A DNA stretch of 64,000 nt from Cellulophaga sp. BC115SP (GTDB taxonomy: Bacteria > Bacteroidota > Bacteroidia > Cytophagales > Spirosomataceae), in NCBI RefSeq assembly GCF_009905545.1, contig NZ_JAAALB010000016.1:1-64000 (forward strand), in the 5' to 3' direction. Shown in pieces: positions 1-6,705 of the stretch. A model generated the notes under the pieces. That model made no database searches, had not been told where the DNA came from, and saw only the letters and a list, made by a program, of their open reading frames with translations. Every line of letters starts with the position of its first letter. The stretch's first letter is position 1. Position numbers and translations under genes: made by a program.

Positions 1-214
1 GTAAATATTTTAATGAAATGTTGTTCTGTCTTATTCTAAAGAATTATAACATCACAACCTATCTTAGAATGTCGTATTTTCTTTTATCTTTTCTTACCAG
101 CTTTTCAAAGAACTCTTTATCCCAAAATAATTAACCAACTTATCGTCAGTGCATTATCTCAAAATTTGTCGTCAAATCCCTTTTGATTTAACCGCTTCCC
201 GTTGTTTGGGAGTG
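1..214 (-). other. Leader of an rRNA operon (16S gene lies beyond the left edge)
   Basis: No protein gene is seen here. Read leftward, two tandem promoters (separate entries) are followed by about 200 nt of non-coding sequence. At 105-113 (minus) this contains GTTCTTTGA within AAAGAGTTCTTTGAAAAG, which resembles the boxA-like antitermination element found upstream of 16S rRNA in Bacteroidota. The window ends before any recognisable 16S sequence, so the identity of the downstream gene is inference from promoter strength, the tandem arrangement and the boxA-like element. Confidence 0.65.
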
Positions 215-245
215 CAAAATTAGTAACTTTATTTTTAACTTCCAA
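215..245 (-). promoter_or_regulatory. Leader-proximal promoter (P2) of the presumed rRNA operon
   Basis: On the minus strand, TTG (243-245) is followed by a 20-nt spacer and TAATTTTG (215-222). This matches the Bacteroidota primary sigma consensus TTG / about 19-20 nt / TAnnTTTG. The bases after the -7 box read CACTCCCAAACAACGGGAA, almost identical to the same stretch in the upstream copy (P1). Confidence 0.7.
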
Positions 246-332
246 ATGTCTTTGAAAATATTTTTAAAATTTATTTTCGCAACTCTTAACTTTCTTTCTT
301 CGCTACAACTCCTTTCCCGTCGTTTGGGAGTG

Positions 333-363
333 CAAAATTCCCACTTTATTCCCAACCTTCCAA
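333..363 (-). promoter_or_regulatory. Distal promoter (P1) of the presumed rRNA operon
   Basis: This is the second copy of the same promoter cassette, 118 bp upstream of P2: TTG (361-363), 20-nt spacer, GAATTTTG (333-340), then CACTCCCAAACGACGGGAA. The -7 box departs from TAnnTTTG at its first base. Spacing and the transcribed start region are conserved between the two copies, which supports tandem promoters rather than chance AT-rich matches. Confidence 0.6.
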
Positions 364-458
364 ATCTTTTTGATACTATTTTTTAAAGTTTTTTGTAAGT
401 CGTTGATAACAAAAGCCTTAATTGTTAAATTTTTAATACAAATTTCAAGATAAAGTAA

Positions 459-484
459 CATAGCAACCTAGTGAGGTTGCTATG
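459..484 (-). terminator. Hairpin downstream of the fructosamine kinase gene
   Basis: A perfect 11-bp stem (CATAGCAACCT / AGGTTGCTATG) with a 4-nt loop lies about 55 bp past the stop codon of the leftward kinase gene. The downstream U-tract is weak, so this is a probable rather than certain terminator. Confidence 0.5.
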
Positions 485-538
485 CAGGTAAATTATAACT
501 TGATATAATACAATTTACATTCAAAATCTTTTTCTCTT

Positions 539-1423
539 TTATTCAAACTTTTTGATGATTTTTTCCACAGCATCCAAATATCCCCCTCCAAATAGATTCA
601 CATGAACCATTAATGGATATAGATTATATATAGGAATACGATCGCCGAAGCCATTTTCGATAGGGTATACTTCATGGTATGCTTCGTAAAAGCTTGTATC
701 GAAACCTCCGAACATCGTTGTGAAAGCTAATTCAGCTTCGCGAAGACCATAATAACAGGCTGGGTCGACTAAGGCTACTTGTCCATTGGCATCGGTCATT
801 ACATTTCCAGACCATAAGTCGCCATGAATTAGTGAAGGCTTCTCATTAGGAATAAGTGAAGGCAGTTTCTGAACAAAGCCCATTAGGCGTTCATACAATT
901 CGGTAGTGATTCGTCTTTCATATAAGGCTAATCCTGCTTGAACGCGCAATCTTTTTTCTACAAAGAACTCTACCCCATTATCCATCCACTCATTACTCTG
1001 ATGAAGGGCTCCTATATAATTGTTGTAGTCGAGTCCATAATTGGGAGCAGTGTTTAAATGCAGCTTTGCTAATTTGCGTCCGAAGTCCTGCCAAAAGTCA
1101 TTTTGACGATGGGCTGTTGAAAGGAATTCTAACATGAGATAGTCTTTATCCACAATTTTGCCAAAGTTGACAACTTTAGGAATTGACAACGCTCCAGTAC
1201 TTCCTAATAACTCCAAGCTACGAGCTTCGGTTTCGAACATACCAGTGTGATCTCCTTGATTCCATTTTATAAAGAAATCACCTTCCTTGACTTTTACACG
1301 AACTGCCAAATTAAAATTTCCTCCATAAAAGAATTGGAAGTCCAAAATTTCAGGATTGTATCCTAAATTTTCGAAAAGTATAGATTCAATAAATTGGTAT
1401 TGTTCCTGTGTTTGAAATGTCAT
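539..1423 (-). CDS. Fructosamine/ketosamine-3-kinase family protein
   Basis: A 294-residue cytosolic protein with an aminoglycoside-phosphotransferase-like kinase fold. It shows the phosphate-binding start (FFYGGNFNLAVRV), the catalytic loop HGDLWSGN near residue 200 and the following metal-binding motif VDPACYYG. This combination and the length are typical of the FN3K family, which phosphorylates sugar-amine (Amadori) adducts on proteins or small amines so that they decompose (deglycation). ATG start. It stands alone, reading leftward toward the rRNA leader, with a hairpin behind it. The substrate in this organism cannot be read from sequence. Confidence 0.9.
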   Translation of the reverse strand: MTFQTQEQYQFIESILFENLGYNPEILDFQFFYGGNFNLAVRVKVKEGDFFIKWNQGDHTGMFETEARSLELLGSTGALSIPKVVNFGKIVDKDYLMLEFLSTAHRQNDFWQDFGRKLAKLHLNTAPNYGLDYNNYIGALHQSNEWMDNGVEFFVEKRLRVQAGLALYERRITTELYERLMGFVQKLPSLIPNEKPSLIHGDLWSGNVMTDANGQVALVDPACYYGLREAELAFTTMFGGFDTSFYEAYHEVYPIENGFGDRIPIYNLYPLMVHVNLFGGGYLDAVEKIIKKFE

Positions 1424-1570
1424 GTGCGTAAATATCCTTATCTTTTTTGCTTTATCTCTAATGTCTTAACTTTCGTTAATGCCAAATTTACAATAAAAGA
1501 CCTAAATTGCAGATAAAAGAATTATTGATTTAGCATAAGCTCAATCGTCTATTTAAACTCATTGTTATTT

Positions 1571-1873
1571 ATGAAATACAAAAAACACGTGTTTGTTTGT
1601 ACAAACGTAAAGCCTGCTCCTAAAAAATGTTGTGGAGAAGAAAGAGGCATGGCATTGGTAAACGCTCTTAAAGATGAGCTAAAAGAAAAAGGTCTTAATC
1701 TAGAAATCCGTGCACAGAAAGCTGGTTGCTTAGATGTATGTGCATTTGGACCTTCGATGGTGGTATATCCTGAAGGTGTATTTTATGGTAATGTAGAATT
1801 ATCAGACATTCCTGAAATAGTAGAAAGCCATCTAGTAAATGATAAAGTAGTAGAGCGTTTGGTAATTGCATAG
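1571..1873 (+). CDS. Thioredoxin-like [2Fe-2S] ferredoxin
   Basis: A 100-residue protein with the cysteine spacing of thioredoxin-fold [2Fe-2S] ferredoxins: C10, C20/C21 near the N-terminus and C53-x3-C57 in the motif AGCLDVCAFGP. The first ligand loop (CTNVKPAPKKCC) and the turn GCLDVC are characteristic of the small 'ferredoxin' family related to the NuoE C-terminal domain. I chose the ATG at 1571 (MKYKKHVFVC); an in-frame TTG nine bases upstream is the only alternative. It probably carries electrons in the cytosol, partner unknown. It is followed by a strong terminator and then the nuclease-like gene on the same strand. Confidence 0.85.
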   Translation: MKYKKHVFVCTNVKPAPKKCCGEERGMALVNALKDELKEKGLNLEIRAQKAGCLDVCAFGPSMVVYPEGVFYGNVELSDIPEIVESHLVNDKVVERLVIA

Positions 1874-1893
1874 TATTGATGCATTGTCGACAG

Positions 1894-1935
1894 GTATAAA
1901 GTGATTTGAGAAAGTGGTCTTGAATCACTTTATAC
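1894..1935 (+). terminator. Rho-independent terminator after the ferredoxin gene
   Basis: A 13-bp perfect stem (GTATAAAGTGATT / AATCACTTTATAC) with a 16-nt loop is followed by TTTTC. It sits 21 bp past the ferredoxin stop codon, so the next gene probably has its own promoter. Confidence 0.7.
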
Positions 1936-1998
1936 TTTTCATCAATTTTATAGAGTATCTAAAGTTTTCCATTTTTAAAGTCTTTTGACGCTTTTATT

Positions 1999-2616
1999 AT
2001 GATTCGCGTTTATCCGACCCTTTTAAATACATTTTCTTTGTTTTTACATGAAAAAACTAACTCAGAAGGAAATCTGATGGTCGACCTTCAGGAAATGTTA
2101 GATAGGATTAATCGTGTGCCTCGCCCAACAACCGAAGCGCAGCAAAAAGGAATTGATTTTGAAAAGGCTATTACGACGGGCGCCAACGAAGAAATGTTTT
2201 CAGAATATGTGATTGAAAAAACAAGAGCGCTTCTACCTCCTCGATATAAAACGCAAGTCTATACCGAAACTCGTTATAAAGACTGTATTATATATGGATA
2301 TGTAGATATTGTTGGAAATAATAAGGCTATAGACTTAAAAAGTACACGAGTATATACAGGACCAAAGTTTGAGTACAATCACCAGAACTTGTATTTATTG
2401 GGTTTACAAAATTATGGTATCAAAACGCTGGATTATGTGATAACGGACTTTTCGGAGGTATATGTTGAAACTTACAATATTGATAGCTATAATTTTTCGG
2501 AGCTTTATAAAGAAATAGATGCTTTTAGTGATTTTGTGAATAGTCATCGAAAGCAAATTAGAGATAAAAAGCTTTTTGTGGCTGAAGATGATCACACTCA
2601 GTTGTCTTTATTTTAG
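1999..2616 (+). CDS. Putative PD-(D/E)XK (RecB-like) nuclease with C-terminal clamp-binding motif
   Basis: A 205-residue protein I cannot assign to a named family. It shows the ordered motifs of RecB/Cas4-like PD-(D/E)XK nucleases: GxxFE (residues 51-55), GYVD (D103), IDLK (D112, K114) and a QNLY motif (Q129-Y132). No cysteine cluster for an iron-sulfur centre is present. The last five residues are QLSLF, an exact match to the bacterial beta sliding-clamp binding pentapeptide QL(S/D)LF, located at the extreme C-terminus where such peptides usually work. The family motifs are seen; nuclease activity and clamp recruitment are inference. It is probably monocistronic. It is too short for a helicase-nuclease and has no phage or CRISPR neighbours. 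Confidence 0.65.
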   Translation: MIRVYPTLLNTFSLFLHEKTNSEGNLMVDLQEMLDRINRVPRPTTEAQQKGIDFEKAITTGANEEMFSEYVIEKTRALLPPRYKTQVYTETRYKDCIIYGYVDIVGNNKAIDLKSTRVYTGPKFEYNHQNLYLLGLQNYGIKTLDYVITDFSEVYVETYNIDSYNFSELYKEIDAFSDFVNSHRKQIRDKKLFVAEDDHTQLSLF

Positions 2617-2632
2617 CTTATTATGAGTTCAA

Positions 2633-2682
2633 GGGAATAAAAGCCTACTTTCTTACACAGTATATCATTCGTTTTTATTCCC
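2633..2682. terminator. Possible bidirectional terminator between convergent genes
   Basis: Perfect 10-bp arms GGGAATAAAA / TTTTATTCCC are separated by a 30-nt loop, in the gap between the rightward nuclease gene and the leftward nucleotidase gene. The long loop makes this a weak call. Its arm is related to the hairpin found on the other side of the nucleotidase gene. Confidence 0.35.
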
Positions 2683-2702
2683 TATTATTCCTTGAGACTC
2701 TT

Positions 2703-3392
2703 CTACAGTATCTCTTTCAATTCACTCAAATGCTTGATTTCGTAAGTTGGGCGTTCGACATGACGTTGATCGTTAGGGTTAAAGAACACCGCATCAATTC
2801 CTACCTGCATTGCTCCCAATACATCTGTATAGAAAGTATCCCCAATCATCAAACACTCGCGGGGTTTGGCACCTACTTGCTCGAGTGCATAATGAAAAAT
2901 CTCAGGGTCAGGTTTTTTATGACCAGAATTTTGCGAGGTAATAATATGTTTAAAATAATGTTTGATTCCTCCACTATTCATTTTCACATCTTGGATTTCG
3001 TTAAAGCCATTCGTGATAATATGTAATGGGTACTTTGGGCTGAGATATTCAAGAATCTCTTTGGTATAAGGTAACAGGTGAGGCTTTTTAGGAGAAATAT
3101 CCAGATAGGTATCCGAAACTAGGTCGCATGAATCATGATTGTTGACCCCTAGTTGAGAAAAAACCTGACGAAAACGGATATGACGAAGTTCGGCTTGTGA
3201 AATTTTACTTCTTTCGTAATCTAACCAAAGTTTGTGATTGACTTCGTTGAATTTATGATAAAACTGCTCCATTGAAGGAATACCGATTTCTTGAAGCTGA
3301 AATAACTCAAAAACTTCGCCTAATGCGATTTTCGAGTTACGATGGTGATCCCACAATGTATGATCTAAATCAAAAAAGATATGTTTGTACAT
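2703..3392 (-). CDS. YjjG-family HAD nucleotidase
   Basis: A 229-residue HAD-superfamily hydrolase. Motif I is FFDLDHTLWD near residue 10, motif II is HIITNGF near residue 126, the motif III lysine lies in SGHKKPDP, and motif IV is LMIGDTFYTDVLGA. DLDHTLWD and the helical cap of this length are typical of the YjjG group, pyrimidine nucleoside 5'-monophosphatases that also clear non-canonical nucleotides. It starts at ATG and stands alone between two hairpins. Nucleotide preference is inferred from the family. Confidence 0.85.
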   Translation of the reverse strand: MYKHIFFDLDHTLWDHHRNSKIALGEVFELFQLQEIGIPSMEQFYHKFNEVNHKLWLDYERSKISQAELRHIRFRQVFSQLGVNNHDSCDLVSDTYLDISPKKPHLLPYTKEILEYLSPKYPLHIITNGFNEIQDVKMNSGGIKHYFKHIITSQNSGHKKPDPEIFHYALEQVGAKPRECLMIGDTFYTDVLGAMQVGIDAVFFNPNDQRHVERPTYEIKHLSELKEIL

Positions 3393-3492
3393 GTTGTGAT
3401 GGTTGGATTTAGTCTTCGGGTTTGAGGGTTCAACCTTTATTTTGTCCGAATTACCTTTTCATTACATTTCTCAAAGATAGATACCATATAAT

Positions 3493-3532
3493 ATAATAGG
3501 GAGTAAAAGCTTTGACCTTTACTCCCTATTAT
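3493..3532 (-). terminator. Terminator hairpin after purM
   Basis: A perfect 15-bp stem (ATAATAGGGAGTAAA with its complement) and a 10-nt loop lie about 90 bp beyond the end of the leftward purM gene. The tract that follows on the minus strand is AT-rich but not a clean run of T. Confidence 0.55.
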
Positions 3533-3621
3533 GTTATTGTAGAGATGGGAGCTTCAATAATTAAGTCTTTTTGAAAAGCTTATCATTTTTCACTCTTGAC
3601 TCCTAGCAAATATTCTTTTTA

Positions 3622-4788
3622 CTAATAAACAAATTCACCGTAAGGAGACTGAATGGTTACTTGCTTTTGTTCAGCACCCTCTACACGACCAATAATTTGA
3701 GCATTGATTCCAAATGATTTCGAAATGTCAATGATTGTTTGGGCATATTGAGGTTGTACATATACTTCAAGACGGTGTCCCATGTTGAAAACTTTGTACA
3801 TTTCTTTGTAATCAGTGCCACTCTCTTCCTGAATCAATTTGAATAAAGGCGGTAATTCGAAAAGGTTATCTTTGATAATATGAAGATTATCGATAAAGTG
3901 TAACACTTTTGTTTGGGCTCCACCCGAGCAGTGTACCATTCCGTGAATGGCAGTGCGAAGCTCTTTCAACATCGCTTTTACTACAGGTGCGTAAGTACGA
4001 GTTGGGGACAAAATCAACTGTCCAACATTAAGAGGTGTACCTTCAACAGCTTCGGTTAATGATTTTGAACCACTATACACTAAAGATTCAGGAACAGCAG
4101 GGTCAAAACTTTCGGTATATTTATCAGCTAAATAATGTCCTAAAACATCGTGACGTGCAGATGTAAGACCATTACTTCCCATACCGCCATTATAGCTATT
4201 TTCGTAAGTAGCTTGACCAAAAGATTCAAGACCTACGATAACATCTCCTGCTTGAATTGTATGATTTGAGATAACATCATCACGTTTCATACGAGCCACT
4301 ACCGTAGAGTCAACGATAATAGTACGAACTAAATCACCCACATCGGCAGTTTCGCCACCTGTACTCCAGATACCGATACCATTGTCACGAAGCATTTGAA
4401 GAACTTCTTCGGTTCCGTTGATGATTTCAGCGATTACTTCACCAGGAATAAGGTTTTTATTACGACCAATTGTACTAGACAACAACATATTGTCTGTTGC
4501 TCCCACACAAATTAAGTCATCGGTATTCATTACCACAGCGTCTTGTGCAATACCTCTCCATACAGAAATATCGCCCGTCTCTTTCCAATACAAATAAGCC
4601 AACGATGATTTTGTACCTGCTCCATCAGCATGCATAATATTGCAGTAAGCCTCATCGCCTCCCAACATATCAGGCGAAATTTTACAGAAAGCTTTTGGAA
4701 AAAGTCCCTTGTCTAATTTTTCGATTGCTTTGTGTACGTCTTCTTTTGAGGCAGAAACACCTCTTTGTGCGTAGCGTTCTTGGTTCAC
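3622..4788 (-). CDS. purM: Phosphoribosylformylglycinamidine cyclo-ligase (AIR synthase)
   Basis: A 388-residue AIR-synthase family protein: the N-terminal half carries the glycine-rich HADGAGTKSS segment and AVVMNTDDLICVGA, the central part GIWSTGGETADVGDLVR, and the C-terminal half the second AIRS lobe with HCSGGAQTK. PurM makes aminoimidazole ribonucleotide, step five of purine synthesis, using ATP. The length is that of the Bacteroidota form, somewhat longer than the E. coli enzyme. The start is GTG at 4788, giving MNQERYAQRGVSASKEDV; no ATG lies nearby and this N-terminus is the conserved one. It is monocistronic. Confidence 0.88.
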   Translation of the reverse strand: MNQERYAQRGVSASKEDVHKAIEKLDKGLFPKAFCKISPDMLGGDEAYCNIMHADGAGTKSSLAYLYWKETGDISVWRGIAQDAVVMNTDDLICVGATDNMLLSSTIGRNKNLIPGEVIAEIINGTEEVLQMLRDNGIGIWSTGGETADVGDLVRTIIVDSTVVARMKRDDVISNHTIQAGDVIVGLESFGQATYENSYNGGMGSNGLTSARHDVLGHYLADKYTESFDPAVPESLVYSGSKSLTEAVEGTPLNVGQLILSPTRTYAPVVKAMLKELRTAIHGMVHCSGGAQTKVLHFIDNLHIIKDNLFELPPLFKLIQEESGTDYKEMYKVFNMGHRLEVYVQPQYAQTIIDISKSFGINAQIIGRVEGAEQKQVTIQSPYGEFVY

Positions 4789-4848
4789 AGTAGTAATGAG
4801 TTAAACTAATTGGTATTGAGTCAACAGTGCTCAATGTCTAATTTTTTG

Positions 4849-4856
4849 CAAAAGTA
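4849..4856 (-). promoter_or_regulatory. Possible -7 element of the purM promoter
   Basis: TACTTTTG on the minus strand matches TAnnTTTG and sits about 60 bp upstream of the purM start. I see no TTG at the expected 19-20 nt distance, so only half of the promoter is supported. Confidence 0.35.
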
Positions 4857-4928
4857 CGAATTTATGACCAAAAGACTTGAACAACACCACTATAAAGCAC
4901 AAAAAAGCGCTTTTGAGGTGATTAAGTA

Positions 4929-5123
4929 TTAGGAGTTTCTTTGCTTTTGGCAGTCGTTCAATTCATCTGCTGTATCGGCGAGTTGTTTTTTTAGAGAAGC
5001 CGTTTGTGAGTTGATAACCCATCTCCCCAATAAAAAACCCATGAATGCGATTGCCAGCAAAAGGATAAGCATTTCAGAAATAGCTACACCTTTTGAGAGT
5101 GGATTTAATGCTAATAGTATCAT
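4929..5123 (-). CDS. Small single-pass membrane protein with coiled-coil tail
   Basis: A 64-residue protein with one membrane helix (about residues 16-36, ending GFLLGRW) and then a short amphipathic coiled coil (SLKKQLADTADELNDCQKQ). It closely parallels the N-terminal module of the next protein upstream: LNPL near the start, a glycine-patterned helix, a coiled coil and a cysteine at the matching place. Only 6 bp separate it from that gene, so they are co-transcribed. The function is unknown; it may be a stand-alone paralogue that oligomerises with its neighbour. Confidence 0.65.
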   Translation of the reverse strand: MILLALNPLSKGVAISEMLILLLAIAFMGFLLGRWVINSQTASLKKQLADTADELNDCQKQRNS

Positions 5124-5129
5124 ATCTTT

Positions 5130-5642
5130 TTATTCTTTTCCTTTATTTAAAATATCTTGCCAATCTTTTAATTCTTGCCATTTTCCTGCCGAGGCTAATT
5201 CGGCTTGACGAGACCAAGTGCTTGGATCGTGCATTTGAAAACGAGGTCCAGCTTCTTGTAATATCTGTTTCAACAAATAGGTAGATGCTTGACTCAATTG
5301 CATAAAAGTTAAAATACCATTTTGATTCAACAACTCCTCAATCTTTGGTCCGATGCCTTCGATTTTCTTTAAATCGTCGGGTTTTTCAACCGCTGTATTA
5401 TAGGTACTAGTATTAACAATAGTAGGTATTGAGATTGTAGAAGTATTAATAGGGGTAGATTTTACTAGACTTGCTTTACATGATTCTAATTGCGACTGAA
5501 GATTACTTAGTTGTTCTTGGAGAAAGGTCTTAGATTCTCCACTTCGATAACCGATGATATATCCTAATATGCCAGCGCCAACAAACATTATTAAATGTTG
5601 CCACCAAGCATTTTCGTGTAAAAGAGGATTTAGCTCAAACAT
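5130..5642 (-). CDS. Membrane-anchored helix-hairpin-helix protein
   Basis: A 170-residue protein: a membrane helix at about residues 15-32 (FVGAGILGYIIGY), a coiled coil (about 38-60), a Ser/Thr/Ile-rich linker, then a C-terminal helix-hairpin-helix domain (DDLKKIEGIGPKIEELL, about 90-107) with a further helical region ending WSRQAELASAGKW. This domain belongs to the group often labelled 'predicted 5' DNA nuclease, H3TH-like'. Such domains usually bind DNA, but no nuclease catalytic site is visible here. It is the middle gene of a leftward trio with the OmpA protein (18 bp upstream) and the 64-residue protein (6 bp downstream). The physical role is unknown. Confidence 0.7.
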   Translation of the reverse strand: MFELNPLLHENAWWQHLIMFVGAGILGYIIGYRSGESKTFLQEQLSNLQSQLESCKASLVKSTPINTSTISIPTIVNTSTYNTAVEKPDDLKKIEGIGPKIEELLNQNGILTFMQLSQASTYLLKQILQEAGPRFQMHDPSTWSRQAELASAGKWQELKDWQDILNKGKE

Positions 5643-5660
5643 ATTAATAATGATTTAGGG

Positions 5661-6533
5661 TTAAAAAGATAAAACAACACGACGATTTTCTTGACGTCCT
5701 TTTTCCGTATCGTTATTGCCTTGAGGATTTGCCTTGCCTTGAGGAACGATTTTAAACTGCTCTGGAGAAAGTCCTTTTCGAACAAAAAAGTCTTGTACAT
5801 TTTGGGCTCTTCGTGCCGAGAGTTTTAAGTTTAGTTCGTCGGAGCCTTTATTGTCGGTATATCCTGTTAGCGTAACTTGCTGATTGGGATGCGCCTTGAG
5901 ATAGGTAATTGCGTTATCGATTTTCTTATCTATTTCTTCAGAATGGCTAAAATCTGTTTTAGCGTAAGGGAAATATAAAGTGAGATCAGGAGAAGATTCA
6001 ACGTTTGAAGAAGTTTCACTTTGTGGTGCTACTCGCTTAAATATCACATCTATTCCACCAATAAGCGTATCTGCTTGAAAATACAGCGAATCACTCAAAA
6101 CTCCATCTGTAATAATAGACTGTGGATTGCCTTTTTGTCCTAAAAGGATATCTTTCAATGCCTCCGCTCTAGCAATACCCAGATTCGCAAAAGAGGTATT
6201 ATTCTTCTCATGGGAAGCATATCTTCCAATCAAAAGCATTTGAAGCAATGGATTTTTGGCGAGATAGTCCTTGAGTTGTTCTAGCTGAGGTTGTATCTCC
6301 GACACATTGGGCGTTTCGCCAGACTGAGGAAATTTGATGTTACCTGAAGCTCTAAGTGAAAGACCGTCAGAATTATGAATATCAAAGGAGGGTTTAGCCA
6401 AGGTATTTGCGGATGAAACTGATTTTGTGAGAGGTTCATCACAAACTTCCTTGATTTTGCAGACATGCCAGTAAGTCGAACCAGCAATCCATGCCGTTAG
6501 GGCAATCAGCCAAGGTAAAGTGTTTTTTTGCAT
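5661..6533 (-). CDS. OmpA-family protein with two OmpA-like domains
   Basis: About 290 residues. It has an N-terminal membrane helix or signal anchor (LPWLIALTAWIAGSTYW), a short linker, a degenerate OmpA-like domain at about residues 65-165 (GRYASHEKNN..LGIARAEALKDIL), then a well-conserved OmpA C-terminal domain at about 185-290 with LTGYTDNKGSDELNLKLSARRAQNV and the closing RQENRRVVLSF. The second domain should bind peptidoglycan in the periplasm. The ATG at 6533 is preferred to a TTG six bases upstream. It is the first gene of the trio with the helix-hairpin-helix protein and the 64-residue protein. Confidence 0.82.
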   Translation of the reverse strand: MQKNTLPWLIALTAWIAGSTYWHVCKIKEVCDEPLTKSVSSANTLAKPSFDIHNSDGLSLRASGNIKFPQSGETPNVSEIQPQLEQLKDYLAKNPLLQMLLIGRYASHEKNNTSFANLGIARAEALKDILLGQKGNPQSIITDGVLSDSLYFQADTLIGGIDVIFKRVAPQSETSSNVESSPDLTLYFPYAKTDFSHSEEIDKKIDNAITYLKAHPNQQVTLTGYTDNKGSDELNLKLSARRAQNVQDFFVRKGLSPEQFKIVPQGKANPQGNNDTEKGRQENRRVVLSF

Positions 6534-6660
6534 AGCCAAAGAATTTATTTCTTATAAGACAATGGCTAAAGCTCTAGGTCACAATGGATTACCTCCAAAC
6601 TCACAAAAAACTAGTTAGATAGAGATTTTTCAGGGAAAGAAAAGTATTTTTTAACAAAAA

Positions 6661-6689
6661 AACGATGCCAAGAAAATCTCAGCATCGTT
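6661..6689 (-). terminator. Terminator of the metallophosphoesterase gene
   Basis: The stem AACGATGC / GCATCGTT with an internal A-rich loop is followed on the minus strand by a strong U-tract (TTTTTTGTT), 17 bp beyond the stop codon of the leftward gene. Confidence 0.8.
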
Positions 6690-6705
6690 CTATATATCCA
6701 TACTA

